From contig NZ_JACBZR010000001.1 of assembly GCF_013408335.1 (NCBI RefSeq), forward strand, positions 5,171,501 to 5,235,500: a stretch of 64,000 nucleotides of DNA, given 5' to 3'. This document shows, piece by piece, positions 34,120-42,650 of this stretch. Positions within the stretch are counted from its first letter, which is position 1, and each line of letters starts with the position of its first letter. Origin of the DNA: Nocardioides panzhihuensis (GTDB taxonomy: Bacteria; Actinomycetota; Actinomycetes; Propionibacteriales; Nocardioidaceae). The position numbers and the translations under genes are program-made. The notes beneath the pieces were generated by a model, which ran no database searches, had not been told where the DNA came from, and was given only the letters and a program-made list of their open reading frames with translations.

Positions 34120-35826
34120 GTGGAGCATCAGGTGTTGCTGATCGTCGGGGCGGCGCTGGCGATCATGATCGCGGCCTCGGTCTTCTCGCGGCGTACCGGG
34201 GTGGCGGCGCCGCTGCTGCTCGTCGGCCTCGGGATCGGGGCGAGCTATCTGCCGGGGGCGCCGGAGATCGAGATCGGGCCGGAGCTGATCCTGGCCGGCG
34301 TCCTGCCGCCGTTGCTCTACTCCTCCGCGGTCAACCTGCCGGTGATCGACTTCCGGCGGAACTTCCGGCTGATCAGCTGGCTGTCGGTCGTGATGGTGAT
34401 CGTCTCCGCGGTGGTGATCGGCGCGGTCGTCCACTGGCTGTTCCCGGCGATCTCGTTCCCGCTCGCGGTCGCGCTCGGCGCGGTCGTCAGTCCCACCGAC
34501 GCGGTGGCCGCGACGGCGATCGGGCGCCGGGTCGGGCTGCCGCCGCGGGTGATGGCGGTGCTGGAGGGGGAGAGCCTGGTCAACGACGCCTCCGCGCTCG
34601 TCGTCCTCCGGACGGCGGTGGCTGGGATCGCCGCGACCAGCTCGTTCTCGCTGGGGCGTACAGCCCTGGAGTTCGGGTGGGCGGTGCTCGGCGCGCTCGT
34701 GATCGGCGGTGTCGTCGGTTGGCTCACGGTGCTGCTCCGCCAGCGTCTGGACGATCCGGTGCTCAACACCACGATCTCCTTCGCGGTGCCGTTCATCGCC
34801 TACTTCCCGGCCGAGGAGCTGAACGCGTCCGGAGTGCTCGCCGTCGTCGTCGCCGGTCTGGTGACGGGCGCGCTCGGCAGCCGCCGGTTCAGCGCGCGCG
34901 ACCGGCAGAACCAGGCCACCACCTGGACGACCTTCAACTTCATCCTCGAGAGCGGCGTCTTCCTGGCGATGGGCTACCAGCTGCCCGCGCTCGTCGACGC
35001 CGCCCGCGGCGAGACCACTGCGGGCGAGCTGACCGGCCTCGTCCTCGTCGTCTTCGCCCTGCTGGTCCTGCTGCGGTTCATCGGGCTCGCCGGGCCCGCG
35101 CTGCGGGACCGGGAGGAGAACAAGGAAGAGGTACGCACCCGCCTCGACCAGTTCGAGGAGAAGCTCGACTCGCTGACCCCCGCCGACGACCGGGAGGACG
35201 CCCGGATCACCTCGGCCCGGCGGCGGCTGGCGCGGGGCCGGGCGGACATCGACTTCGAGGAGCGCGAGCCGATCACCAGGCGTGGCTTCCTGATCATCGG
35301 CTGGGCCGGGATGCGTGGCGTCGTCACGGTCGCCGCCGCCCACACCATCCCGGTCGGCACCTCCCACCGCGCGACGGTGGTGCTCGCCGCCTTCCTGGTC
35401 GCGCTCATCACGCTCGTGCTCTTCGGCCTCACGCTCCCGGCAGTGATCCGCCGGATGCGCTTCCCGGGTGAGTCGTCGGCGGACCGGCACGACGCGTTCC
35501 GGGCCCTGCTCCGTCAGGTCGGCGAGGATGCGATCGACAACCTCGGACCGCTGGAGTCGCAGACCATCGACGGAGAGCCGATCGACCCCCAGCTGGTGAC
35601 GAAGCTCAAGGACCGGATCCTCCCGCGGGTGCTCGCGGGCGTACGCGACGCTCCCAGCATCAGGCCCGACGTGATGGAGCAGACGGTGATCCTGCAGCTG
35701 CGCTACCTCGAGGCGATGCGCGACGCGCTCTCCGCCGAGCGCGGCATCGGCGCCTACAGCTCGCACACCTACCGGAAGGTCGAGGCGATGCTCGACGACA
35801 TGGAGAAGCGGCTCGACGCGAGCTGA
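34120..35826 (+). CDS. Na+/H+ antiporter, CPA1 family
   Basis: 568 residues from a GTG. Twelve or so membrane helices over the first 400 residues, with the CPA1 ion-site region VVSPTDAVAATAIGRR (about 124-139) and LEGESLVNDASALVV (about 148-162), including the Asp pair of NhaP/NHE-type exchangers. Between helices about 320-380 there is a charged cytoplasmic insert, and a soluble C-terminal tail of about 120 residues follows that probably regulates activity. It exchanges Na+ or K+ for protons. No close partner genes. Confidence 0.88.
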   Translation: MEHQVLLIVGAALAIMIAASVFSRRTGVAAPLLLVGLGIGASYLPGAPEIEIGPELILAGVLPPLLYSSAVNLPVIDFRRNFRLISWLSVVMVIVSAVVIGAVVHWLFPAISFPLAVALGAVVSPTDAVAATAIGRRVGLPPRVMAVLEGESLVNDASALVVLRTAVAGIAATSSFSLGRTALEFGWAVLGALVIGGVVGWLTVLLRQRLDDPVLNTTISFAVPFIAYFPAEELNASGVLAVVVAGLVTGALGSRRFSARDRQNQATTWTTFNFILESGVFLAMGYQLPALVDAARGETTAGELTGLVLVVFALLVLLRFIGLAGPALRDREENKEEVRTRLDQFEEKLDSLTPADDREDARITSARRRLARGRADIDFEEREPITRRGFLIIGWAGMRGVVTVAAAHTIPVGTSHRATVVLAAFLVALITLVLFGLTLPAVIRRMRFPGESSADRHDAFRALLRQVGEDAIDNLGPLESQTIDGEPIDPQLVTKLKDRILPRVLAGVRDAPSIRPDVMEQTVILQLRYLEAMRDALSAERGIGAYSSHTYRKVEAMLDDMEKRLDAS

Positions 35827-35847
35827 GCCCGTGAATGGGCGCCGGCC

Positions 35848-35874
35848 GGTTACCTTGGCGCCTGCGGGCCCGTC
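35848..35874 (+). promoter_or_regulatory. ECF41-type autoregulatory promoter before sigJ
   Basis: GGTTACC (35848-35854), 16 bp, CGTC (35871-35874), 37 bp before the sigma-factor start. Spacing is identical to the boxes at 5708 and 36815. It suggests the sigma factor transcribes its own gene. Confidence 0.55.
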
Positions 35875-35911
35875 ATCACCATGACGGAGCGCGCGCGAGG
35901 AAGGTGACGAC

Positions 35912-36793
35912 ATGACCGGATCAGGGCCACACGAAGCAACGGCGGAGGCCTTCGAGCAGCAGCGCGAGCGCCTGGCGGCGGTCGCCTACCGGATGCTCGG
36001 GTCCAGGGCGGACGCCGAGGACGCGGTGCAGGAGGCGTGGATCCGGCTGGCCCGGCAGGACGAGGCCTCGATCGACAACCTGGCCGGCTGGCTGACCACC
36101 GTGGTGGGGCGGGTCTGCATCGACGTGCTCCGCTCGCGTAAGACCCGGCCGGAGCTGTCGTACGAGGACCGGCTGCCCGAGCTCGTGGTGGCCGTCGACG
36201 GCGGGGCGGAGCCCGAGGACGACGCGATGCTCGCCGAGTCGGTCGGGCTGGCACTGCTCGTGGTGCTCGACTCCCTCACGCCCAACGAACGGCTGGCGTT
36301 CGTCCTGCACGACATGTTCGCGGTGCCCTTCGCCGAGATCGGCGAGATCATCGGCCGGTCCACCGACGCGACCAAGATGCTCGCCAGCCGGGCTCGCCGG
36401 AAGGTGCAGGGCACACCGCAGCCGCAGGAGGAGCCGCGGCGCCAGCGCGCAGTGGTCGATGCATTTCTCGCCGCGGCACGGAACGGGGACTTCGAAGGGC
36501 TCGTCACCCTGCTCGATCCGAACGTGACCTGGCGGACGTACCACCCGAAGGGCGTGCTGACCACGGTCGGCGCGGCCGAGGTGGCCGAACCGGTCCTGCG
36601 CGGCGCCCGCTCGATGACCTCGGTGCTCCCGGTCCTGGTCAACGGCGAGCCCGGTTTCGTGGCCTGGGGCGCCAACGGCAAGTTGCTCGGCGTGGCGGCG
36701 TGCACCGTGGTCGAAGGCCGGATCGTCGAGCTGCTGACCGTGAGCGACCGCAAGCGCCTCGACGCCATGGGTCTGCCCCCGCGACCCGAGTAG
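35912..36793 (+). CDS. sigJ: ECF41-type RNA polymerase sigma factor with SnoaL-like C-terminal domain (SigJ family)
   Basis: 293 residues. Sigma region 2 is at about 14-70 (VAYRMLGSRADAEDAVQEAW) and region 4 at about 115-165 (LDSLTPNERLAFVLHDMFAV, IGRSTDATKMLASRARRKV). The extra C-terminal domain (about 180-290) is the NTF2/SnoaL-like fold that in ECF41 factors binds the core and modulates activity. ECF41 genes have no anti-sigma factor and sit next to targets of the carboxymuconolactone decarboxylase/oxidoreductase/epimerase group; a CMD gene follows here. The WLPEP and DGGGK motifs of the group are degenerate (RLPELV, GANGK). Confidence 0.9.
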   Translation: MTGSGPHEATAEAFEQQRERLAAVAYRMLGSRADAEDAVQEAWIRLARQDEASIDNLAGWLTTVVGRVCIDVLRSRKTRPELSYEDRLPELVVAVDGGAEPEDDAMLAESVGLALLVVLDSLTPNERLAFVLHDMFAVPFAEIGEIIGRSTDATKMLASRARRKVQGTPQPQEEPRRQRAVVDAFLAAARNGDFEGLVTLLDPNVTWRTYHPKGVLTTVGAAEVAEPVLRGARSMTSVLPVLVNGEPGFVAWGANGKLLGVAACTVVEGRIVELLTVSDRKRLDAMGLPPRPE

Positions 36794-36814
36794 CGCGCCC
36801 TCGTCGCCTTGGGT

Positions 36815-36841
36815 TGTTACCTCTTGAAGAACTGCTTCGTC
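36815..36841 (+). promoter_or_regulatory. ECF41-type promoter for CMD/DoxX genes
   Basis: TGTTACC (36815-36821), 16 bp, CGTC (36838-36841), 37 bp before the CMD start. It is the expected target promoter of the sigma factor encoded just upstream. Confidence 0.65.
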
Positions 36842-36878
36842 GTAGTGGTGCAAGCATCCGAAGACGAAGGAGATCAAG

Positions 36879-37349
36879 ATGGAAAGCCGGATCAACCCCA
36901 TGGGCAACGAGATCGGGGCCGCGTGGGCGAAGCACATCATCTCGTCGAACAAGATCATCGCCGGCTCGACACTGCCGAAGGCCGTGCAGGAGCTGGTGAA
37001 GATCCGCGCCAGCCAGATCAACGGCTGTGGCGGCTGCCTCGACATGCACACCAAGGACGCCGCAGCCGCCGGTGAGAGCGCGCTGCGGATCAACCTGGTC
37101 GGAGCATGGCGGGAGACGACGGTCTACACCGAAGCGGAGCGGGCGGCGCTGGAGCTCACCGATCAGGGCACTCGCCTCGCCGACTCCAGCGGGGTCACCG
37201 ATGAGGCGTGGGCCAACGCGGAGAAGCACTTCGACGAAGACCAGCTGATGGCCCTGGTCGGCCTGATCTGCCTGATCAACGCCTTCAACCGCCTCAACGT
37301 GATCACGCGGACTCCCGGCGGCGAGTACCAGCCCGGGCAGTACGCCTGA
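36879..37349 (+). CDS. Carboxymuconolactone decarboxylase-family (AhpD-like) protein
   Basis: 156 residues, all helical. The AhpD-type redox motif CGGCLDMH gives Cys50 and Cys53 with a nearby His, within VKIRASQINGCGGCLDMHT. That is the peroxidase-type CMD family rather than true gamma-carboxymuconolactone decarboxylase. Such proteins are the classic targets of ECF41 sigma factors. GAAGGAG ribosome site is 7 bp before ATG. DoxX follows 88 bp later, separated by a hairpin. A role in peroxide or organic-hydroperoxide stress is inferred. Confidence 0.9.
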   Translation: MESRINPMGNEIGAAWAKHIISSNKIIAGSTLPKAVQELVKIRASQINGCGGCLDMHTKDAAAAGESALRINLVGAWRETTVYTEAERAALELTDQGTRLADSSGVTDEAWANAEKHFDEDQLMALVGLICLINAFNRLNVITRTPGGEYQPGQYA

Positions 37350-37370
37350 CACCGCGACTCGCTTCAGGCT

Positions 37371-37400
37371 CGCGGCGGACCCGGCTCTGGGTCCGCCGCG
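37371..37400 (+). terminator. Hairpin between CMD and DoxX genes
   Basis: Arms 37371-37382 and 37389-37400 (CGCGGCGGACCC and its complement) form a perfect 12-bp stem with a 6-nt loop. No T-run follows. It likely reduces read-through into the DoxX gene. Confidence 0.55.
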
Positions 37401-37437
37401 GCCACAGACCTCATCGATTCTGCCTAGGAGAAGACTC

Positions 37438-37824
37438 ATGAACATCGCACTTTGGATCGTCGCCGGCCTGATGGCCGCCATCTACCTGCTCTCCGGATTC
37501 GGGAAGCTGTTCGTCCCCAGAGAGAGGATGGCTGCGATGGGCGACGCCTCGCGCTGGGTTCTCGACTTCCGGCCCAGCACTCTCAAGATCATCGGCGCAC
37601 TCGAGATCCTCGGCGTCATCGGCCTGATCCTGCCAGCGCTGCTCGACATCGCGCCGATCCTGGTGCCGCTGGCGGCATACGGCCTGACGTTGATCATGGC
37701 CGGTGCCGTGACCGTGCGGATCCGCCGTGGCGAGACGAAAGCCGCGCTGGTGGACGCGACCTACCTCGCCTTGACCGCTTTCGTGGCGATCGGCCGCTTC
37801 GCATGGGTCCCCTTCACCGGGTGA
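37438..37824 (+). CDS. DoxX-family membrane protein
   Basis: 128 residues, four hydrophobic helices at about 1-22, 48-70, 72-92 and 102-122. It is a clear paralogue of the protein at 5782 (both MNIALW at the start, LEILGVIGLILPALL against MLEVLGGIGLVVPALV, and APILVPL/APILVPI). AGGAG ribosome site. It lies downstream of the ECF41-controlled CMD gene, and its paralogue has the same promoter type, so both DoxX copies may belong to one regulon. Molecular function unknown. Confidence 0.87.
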   Translation: MNIALWIVAGLMAAIYLLSGFGKLFVPRERMAAMGDASRWVLDFRPSTLKIIGALEILGVIGLILPALLDIAPILVPLAAYGLTLIMAGAVTVRIRRGETKAALVDATYLALTAFVAIGRFAWVPFTG

Positions 37825-37845
37825 TCAGGCCGACTCCCGGCGGGG

Positions 37846-39459
37846 TCACACCGTCTCGAAGCCGGCCATCATCGCCATGTCCTCGTGCTCCAGGTTGTGG
37901 CAGTGGATGAGGAACCGGCCGGCGTACTTCTCGAACCTCACCCTCACCCGGACGGCCTCGTAGGGACGTACGTCGACGGTGTCCTTCCAGCCGTGGTCCA
38001 TCGGCCCCGGGCCGCGGTTGCCGCGTCGGAGCACCTGGAAGGGCGAGAGGTGGACGTGGACGGGGTGGTGGGCGTCGGTGAAGAACTCCCAGATCTCGGT
38101 GTTGTCGAGTGGCACCTTGGCCTGCGGCACGGCAGGCTCGAACGGCTTGCCGTTGATCCCCCAGCCCATGCGGCCGTGCACGGCCTCGCGGCGGAAGTGC
38201 CACTTGCGGACAACCGCGCCGTCGGGCTTCTCGGGCTCGGGTACGTCCGCGAGCCTCTTGGCCAGTCGATCGGCCAGCCGGACATCGTCGGTCGCCCGGC
38301 GGGCGATGCGGAACCGCATCACCTGAGCGGTGCGGCCGGTGCCGAGGTCGTTGCGCAGCTCGACGGTCGTCCCGGGCGCCAGTGAACGGAAGTCGACGAC
38401 GACGTCGAACCGTTCGCCCGAGGCCATCGTGACCACGTCGTGCTCGACAGGGCGGGCCAGCAACCCACCGTCGGAGCCGATCTGGGTGAACGCCACCGGC
38501 TTCCCGTCGGCGGTTCGCAGACGCAGCGCATAGCGGCGGGCGTTGGAGGCGTTGAGCAGACGCAGCCGGTACTGAGCCGCGTCGACCTCCGCCTCGGGCC
38601 ACGGGGCGCCGTTGACGAGGATGACGTCGCCGAGCACACCGGCCATGTAGCGGTCCTCGACCCCGGGCTGACCGAGCAGCTCCGGGTCGAGGGCGGGGTA
38701 GCGCAGCGCGCCGTCCTCGTCGAAGGCTCGGTCGGCGATCATCAGCGGGATCTCCCGCTCCCCTCGCGGCAGCGAGAGCGCGTCCTCCTCGTCGTCGCGG
38801 ATGATGTGGAATCCGGCCAGCCCACGCCACACCTGCGGAGCGGTGAAGTCCATCCGGTGGTCGTGGTACCAGAGCGTCGTGGCCGGCTGCTCGAGCGGAT
38901 AGCGGTAGTCCCGTCTTCCGGTCGTGACCTGGGCTTTCGGGTCGTGCATGGCTTCGTGTCCGCCGCCGTGGCCGCCATCCCCGCCGTGTCCGCCGTCGTG
39001 CCCGGAGTGATCGGCACCGGGCTGCGCGGGCCTGGGCTGCTCGAACCCGGGTGGCAACAGCAGGTCGGTCGGCCAGCCGTCGCTGTCCGCGGGCGTGTGT
39101 CCGCCGTGGAGATGCGTCGCGGTCGGCAGCGTGAGGGAGTTGGTGTGGCGCACGGTCACGGCCTGGCCCCGGCGGGTCTCCAGCGTGGGGCCGGGAAAGA
39201 CCCCGTCGTACGTCATCATCTCGGTCTTCAGCCCGGGCAGGATCTCCACCGTCGCGGGGCGCTGCGCGATCTCGATGAGATCACCGGACGGTCGCTTGAC
39301 CGGCGGCAACGGCAACGGCGTCGCGTACGCCTCGGGCAGTCTCGCCGCGCTGCGCAGGATCCGTCCGGTCTGCTCGGGAGCCTCGCCGCAGGCGGCCAGC
39401 GATCCAGCGAGCGGCGCGGCCAGGCTCGCGCCCAGGAGGGTGCGTCGGTTGAGCCTCAT
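37846..39459 (-). CDS. Multicopper oxidase (Tat-exported, probably lipoprotein)
   Basis: 537 residues from the ATG at 39459. An RR-type Tat signal (NRRTLLGASLAA) is followed by LAAC, which could be a lipobox (Cys24). Copper ligands sit in four motifs: HLHGGHTP, WYHDHRMDF, HHPVHVHLSPF and HCHNLEHEDMAMM, giving type 1 and trinuclear sites. A His/Gly-rich insert of about 30 residues near 150-180 and the Met-rich tail resemble CueO-type cuprous oxidases. It likely oxidises Cu(I) outside the cell. The start overlaps the stop of the membrane gene upstream by 4 bp. Confidence 0.9.
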   Translation of the reverse strand: MRLNRRTLLGASLAAPLAGSLAACGEAPEQTGRILRSAARLPEAYATPLPLPPVKRPSGDLIEIAQRPATVEILPGLKTEMMTYDGVFPGPTLETRRGQAVTVRHTNSLTLPTATHLHGGHTPADSDGWPTDLLLPPGFEQPRPAQPGADHSGHDGGHGGDGGHGGGHEAMHDPKAQVTTGRRDYRYPLEQPATTLWYHDHRMDFTAPQVWRGLAGFHIIRDDEEDALSLPRGEREIPLMIADRAFDEDGALRYPALDPELLGQPGVEDRYMAGVLGDVILVNGAPWPEAEVDAAQYRLRLLNASNARRYALRLRTADGKPVAFTQIGSDGGLLARPVEHDVVTMASGERFDVVVDFRSLAPGTTVELRNDLGTGRTAQVMRFRIARRATDDVRLADRLAKRLADVPEPEKPDGAVVRKWHFRREAVHGRMGWGINGKPFEPAVPQAKVPLDNTEIWEFFTDAHHPVHVHLSPFQVLRRGNRGPGPMDHGWKDTVDVRPYEAVRVRVRFEKYAGRFLIHCHNLEHEDMAMMAGFETV

Positions 39460-39887
39460 CGCCGGGTCTCCCGCGGGCGGCCGGCGCCGCGGCGCAGGGA
39501 GGCGATGGCCAGGCCGACGGCCACACCGACGGTGAGCACCCCGATCGGGACGTGGAGCTCGAGGGCTCGGACGTAGCCGAGAACTGCCTGGACGTGGATG
39601 AGGAGGAAGAGCGTGACCGACCAGACGAGGAACCACCAGCGCCCGCCCATCGCGACGACGGCGACCGCGGCGATGGGAACCAGCAGGCCGAAGGCCTGCA
39701 GGGCTGCCGCACCGGCGGCGTGGAGGCCCAGTGCCCCGAAGGTTCCGGAGAAGTAGGAGCCGATGAAGATCGGTTGCCCGATCGCGAAGAGCGCAATCAC
39801 GACAGCCACGGCTCGGAAGCAGAAGAGGCTGATGCGTGGTCGACGCTCGCGTGATGGGCGATCGGTGGGGGTCTCTGTGGTGGTCAC
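39456..39887 (-). CDS. Four-helix membrane protein coupled to the multicopper oxidase
   Basis: 143 residues from a GTG at 39887 (MTTTETPTDRPSRERRP start); the longer open frame to 40073 runs over an intergenic region. Four membrane helices: about 28-50, 58-82, 86-106 and 112-132. It overlaps the multicopper oxidase start by 4 bp (39456-39459), so translation is coupled. No family name recognised. It could anchor or electronically connect the oxidase; this is inference. Confidence 0.65.
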   Translation of the reverse strand: MTTTETPTDRPSRERRPRISLFCFRAVAVVIALFAIGQPIFIGSYFSGTFGALGLHAAGAAALQAFGLLVPIAAVAVVAMGGRWWFLVWSVTLFLLIHVQAVLGYVRALELHVPIGVLTVGVAVGLAIASLRRGAGRPRETRR

Positions 39888-40121
39888 ACCTCGACAATAG
39901 GTAGCGGAGGTACGTATGGCATCGGGCTTTCCCCTGAGATCGCCCGGCTGCTGTCGGGGTCGAGGACGACCTGCGTACGCCGCCATGTTTCTGTTTTGTG
40001 ACATCCGCCCAATGAGGTTCTGCCTCCGTGCCGGTGTCCGATCCCCGGCCGCGCCCCTACCGTCGAGTAGCAACCGGAACCCCGGACAGCCCGGGGACGG
40101 ACGGACGAAGGAGCATGCTCG

Positions 40122-40985
40122 GTGCTCAGATCACTCTCACTCCGAATCGCCGCGGTCGCCGCGGCAGTCACTCTCCCCCTCTTCGGACTGGTCGCGCCAT
40201 CCGATGCGGCGAGCCCCTACGAGCGCGGGCCGAACCCGACCTCGGCCAGCGTCCTCGACAACGGCACGTTCTCCCTCTCCACGGCCTCGGTCTCCTCGCT
40301 GGTGACCGGCTTCGGCGGCGGGACGATCTACTACCCCACCTCTACCACCCAAGGGACGTACGGCGGTGTCGTGCTCGCCCCCGGCTACACGGCCTCCTCG
40401 TCCTCCTACTCCGCCGTCGCGCGCCGAGTGGCCTCGCACGGCTTCGTGGTCTTCGCCATCGACACGAACTCCCGCTACGACCAGCCCAACAGCCGCGGGT
40501 CGCAGATCCTGGCCGCGGTCAGCTACCTGAAGAGCAGCGCCTCCTCCGCGGTCGCCACGCGTCTGGACGAGTCCCGGATCGCGGTCTCCGGCCACTCCAT
40601 GGGCGGCGGTGGCACCCTCGCCGCTGCCAACCAGGACTCCTCGATCAAGGCCGCGGTCGCGCTGCAGCCCTGGCACACCGACAAGACCTGGCCCGGCATC
40701 CGGATCCCGACCATGATCATCGGCGCGGAGAACGACTCCGTCGCGTCGGTCAGCTCGCACTCCATCCCCTTCTACAACTCGGCCACCGGGGCCCCGGAGA
40801 AGGCGTACGGCGAGATCAACAACGGCGACCACTTCATCGCCAACACCGATGACGACTGGCAAGGACGCCTCTTCGTCACCTGGCTGAAGAGGTACGTCGA
40901 CGACGACACGCGCTACTCGCAGTTCCTCTGCCCGGCGCCGACGTCGGTCAACCTGTCCGACTACCGCAACACCTGCCCGGACTGA
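40122..40985 (+). CDS. Secreted cutinase / PETase-like polyester hydrolase
   Basis: 287 residues with GAAGGAG 8 bp before the GTG. Signal peptide 1-30 (cleaved after SDAA). The mature protein starts SPYERGPNPT, as in Thermobifida cutinases and IsPETase. Catalytic Ser159 in GHSMGGGG, Asp205 in GAENDS, His237 in GDHF; oxyanion Tyr89 (PGYTAS) and Met160; Trp184 (QPWH) lines the aromatic site. The C-terminal half keeps the WLKRYVDDDTRYSQFLCP block, with Cys270 and Cys285 as a probable disulfide. These enzymes hydrolyse cutin and aromatic polyesters such as PET. Natural polyester substrate here unknown. Confidence 0.92.
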   Translation: MLRSLSLRIAAVAAAVTLPLFGLVAPSDAASPYERGPNPTSASVLDNGTFSLSTASVSSLVTGFGGGTIYYPTSTTQGTYGGVVLAPGYTASSSSYSAVARRVASHGFVVFAIDTNSRYDQPNSRGSQILAAVSYLKSSASSAVATRLDESRIAVSGHSMGGGGTLAAANQDSSIKAAVALQPWHTDKTWPGIRIPTMIIGAENDSVASVSSHSIPFYNSATGAPEKAYGEINNGDHFIANTDDDWQGRLFVTWLKRYVDDDTRYSQFLCPAPTSVNLSDYRNTCPD

Positions 40986-41010
40986 TCTGACGGTCCTGAC
41001 GTAGGAAATG

Positions 41011-41040
41011 AACCGGCCACCTCGGGGGAGGTGGCCGGTT
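41011..41040 (+). terminator. Strong terminator after the polyester hydrolase
   Basis: AACCGGCCACCTC (41011-41023) pairs perfectly with 41028-41040 around a GGGG loop; a TTCTG follows. It lies 25 bp after the hydrolase stop, and with its own promoter region the hydrolase appears monocistronic. Confidence 0.82.
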
Positions 41041-41069
41041 CTGCTACCCCCACGTTGGAAGATGGGGGC

Positions 41070-41432
41070 ATGACCGGAATTAGTGGAAACGGCGGAAACA
41101 GCCCAGGAATCCGCGTCGCGTCCGTCGACGACATCCCGGAGGGCGAGGGGATCGCCATCTCCTCCGACGTCACCGGGACCGAGGACGACATCGCCATCCT
41201 GCGCGACGACGATGGCACCTGCTGGGCCCTCAACGACACCTGCACCCACGAGACCGCCTCGCTGGCCGAGGGCTGGGTCGAGGACGGCGACGTCGAGTGC
41301 CCCCTCCATTCATCACGGTTCAACCTCAAGACCGGCAAGGTCGACGGGCTCCCGGCCACCCGGGACACCGTGCCGCACCGGGTCGAGGTGCGTGACGGAG
41401 AGGTCTACCTGTTCCCCGGCGAGAGGCCGTGA
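41070..41432 (+). CDS. Rieske [2Fe-2S] ferredoxin
   Basis: 120 residues from the ATG at 41070. Rieske ligands are CTH (Cys58, His60) and CPLH (Cys77, His80), spaced as in ferredoxins of biphenyl and phenylpropionate dioxygenases. It overlaps the reductase gene by 4 bp (GTGA), so the two form an electron-transfer pair. No oxygenase alpha or beta subunit is nearby, so the acceptor lies elsewhere in the genome. Confidence 0.92.
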   Translation: MTGISGNGGNSPGIRVASVDDIPEGEGIAISSDVTGTEDDIAILRDDDGTCWALNDTCTHETASLAEGWVEDGDVECPLHSSRFNLKTGKVDGLPATRDTVPHRVEVRDGEVYLFPGERP

Positions 41433-42625
41433 CGGTCGCGTCGGTTGTCGTCGTCGGTGGCGGGATCGCCGGTGTCTCCACGGTCGCGGAGCTCCGGAAG
41501 GCTGGGTACGCCGGTGAGCTGGTGCTGGTCTCGGCCGATGCTGTTCCCTGCGACCGCCCGCCGCTGTCCAAGGAGTATCTCGCCGGCAGCCGCGACCTCG
41601 AGTCGATCGCGCTGCAGCCGTCGCAGTGGTACGCCGAGCAACAGACCTCGCTGGTCGGGGGAGTCGTCGCGGTGGCGATCCGCCCGGACACCGGCGAGGT
41701 CGAGCTCGACGACGGCCGCGTGCTGACTGCCGACAAGATCGTGCTCGCGACAGGTGGTCGGGCAGCGCGGCCCGCGGTCGGATCCCCGAGCCATGTGCTG
41801 CGGGACGTCACGGACGCCGACGGGCTGCGTACGTCCCTCGTGCCCGGTGCGCGGTTGCTGATCGTCGGGGCAGGACTGATCGGGGCGGAGGTCGCCTCGA
41901 CCGCCCGTGGTCTGGGGGCTGAGGTCGTGCTGGTCGATCCGCTCGATCCGCCTCTCGCCGCCGCGGTCGGCATCGAGGTGGCCCGGTGGTTGCACGGCCT
42001 GCATGCCGACCACGGCGTCGAGGCCGTGACTGCCACGGTCGAGACGTTGCTGGAGACGCCGACCGCGGTCGCGGCGCAGCTGAGCGGCGAGCCGGACTCA
42101 CGCGAGTTCGACGCAGTGCTCTTGGCCGTCGGCCTGGTCCCCGAGACCGGTTTGGCCGATGCGGCCGGCTTGGAGACGTCTCGCGGCGTCCTGGTCGACG
42201 CCGGCCAGGTGACCAGCCATCCGTCGGTGCTCGCGGTCGGAGACTGTGCCCGGCTCCGGGACCACCATCGGGCCGAACACTGGGAGGCCGCCCGGCTGGA
42301 CGGTGCCAGGGCGGCGGCCACGATCCTCGGATCAGAGCCCCCGCCCGCCGCCGCGCCCTGGTGGTGGTCGGACCGCTACGGCCTCCACGTCGAAGGGGTC
42401 GGTGAGATGCGTTCACCGGACGCGGCGCACGAGAACGTCGTACGCGGTGTGCTCGGCGAGCCGCCGTTCTCTGTGTTCACGCTGCGGGGCGAGCGCGTCA
42501 TCGGCGCGGTGGCGGTCGACGACCCCAACGCCGTGCGCGCAGCGCGTCGGCTGATCGACCGGCAGGTCGGCGTACGGGCGTCCGATCTGGCGGACGCAGC
42601 CCAGAATCTCCGAAAGCTGCTCTAA
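41429..42625 (+). CDS. NAD(P)H:ferredoxin reductase (HcaD/BphG-type FAD protein)
   Basis: 398 residues from a GTG. FAD motif VVVGGGIAGVSTVAEL at the N terminus; AADxxPCDRPPLSKEYL-like DAVPCDRPPLSKEYLAG follows as in dioxygenase reductases. A second Rossmann motif, LIVGAGLIGAEVASTARGLG (about 145-164), binds NADH. The C-terminal VGDCARLRD supplies FAD contacts. It reduces the Rieske ferredoxin encoded just upstream. Electron acceptor oxygenase unknown. Confidence 0.9.
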   Translation: MTVASVVVVGGGIAGVSTVAELRKAGYAGELVLVSADAVPCDRPPLSKEYLAGSRDLESIALQPSQWYAEQQTSLVGGVVAVAIRPDTGEVELDDGRVLTADKIVLATGGRAARPAVGSPSHVLRDVTDADGLRTSLVPGARLLIVGAGLIGAEVASTARGLGAEVVLVDPLDPPLAAAVGIEVARWLHGLHADHGVEAVTATVETLLETPTAVAAQLSGEPDSREFDAVLLAVGLVPETGLADAAGLETSRGVLVDAGQVTSHPSVLAVGDCARLRDHHRAEHWEAARLDGARAAATILGSEPPPAAAPWWWSDRYGLHVEGVGEMRSPDAAHENVVRGVLGEPPFSVFTLRGERVIGAVAVDDPNAVRAARRLIDRQVGVRASDLADAAQNLRKLL

Positions 42626-42650
42626 AAGCCGCCGAGCCGGCGCAGATGTC

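Noticed and set aside
40080..40105. CCCCGG/CCGGGG hairpin before the polyester hydrolase
   Set aside because: Only a 6-bp stem in GC-rich DNA; too weak to call.
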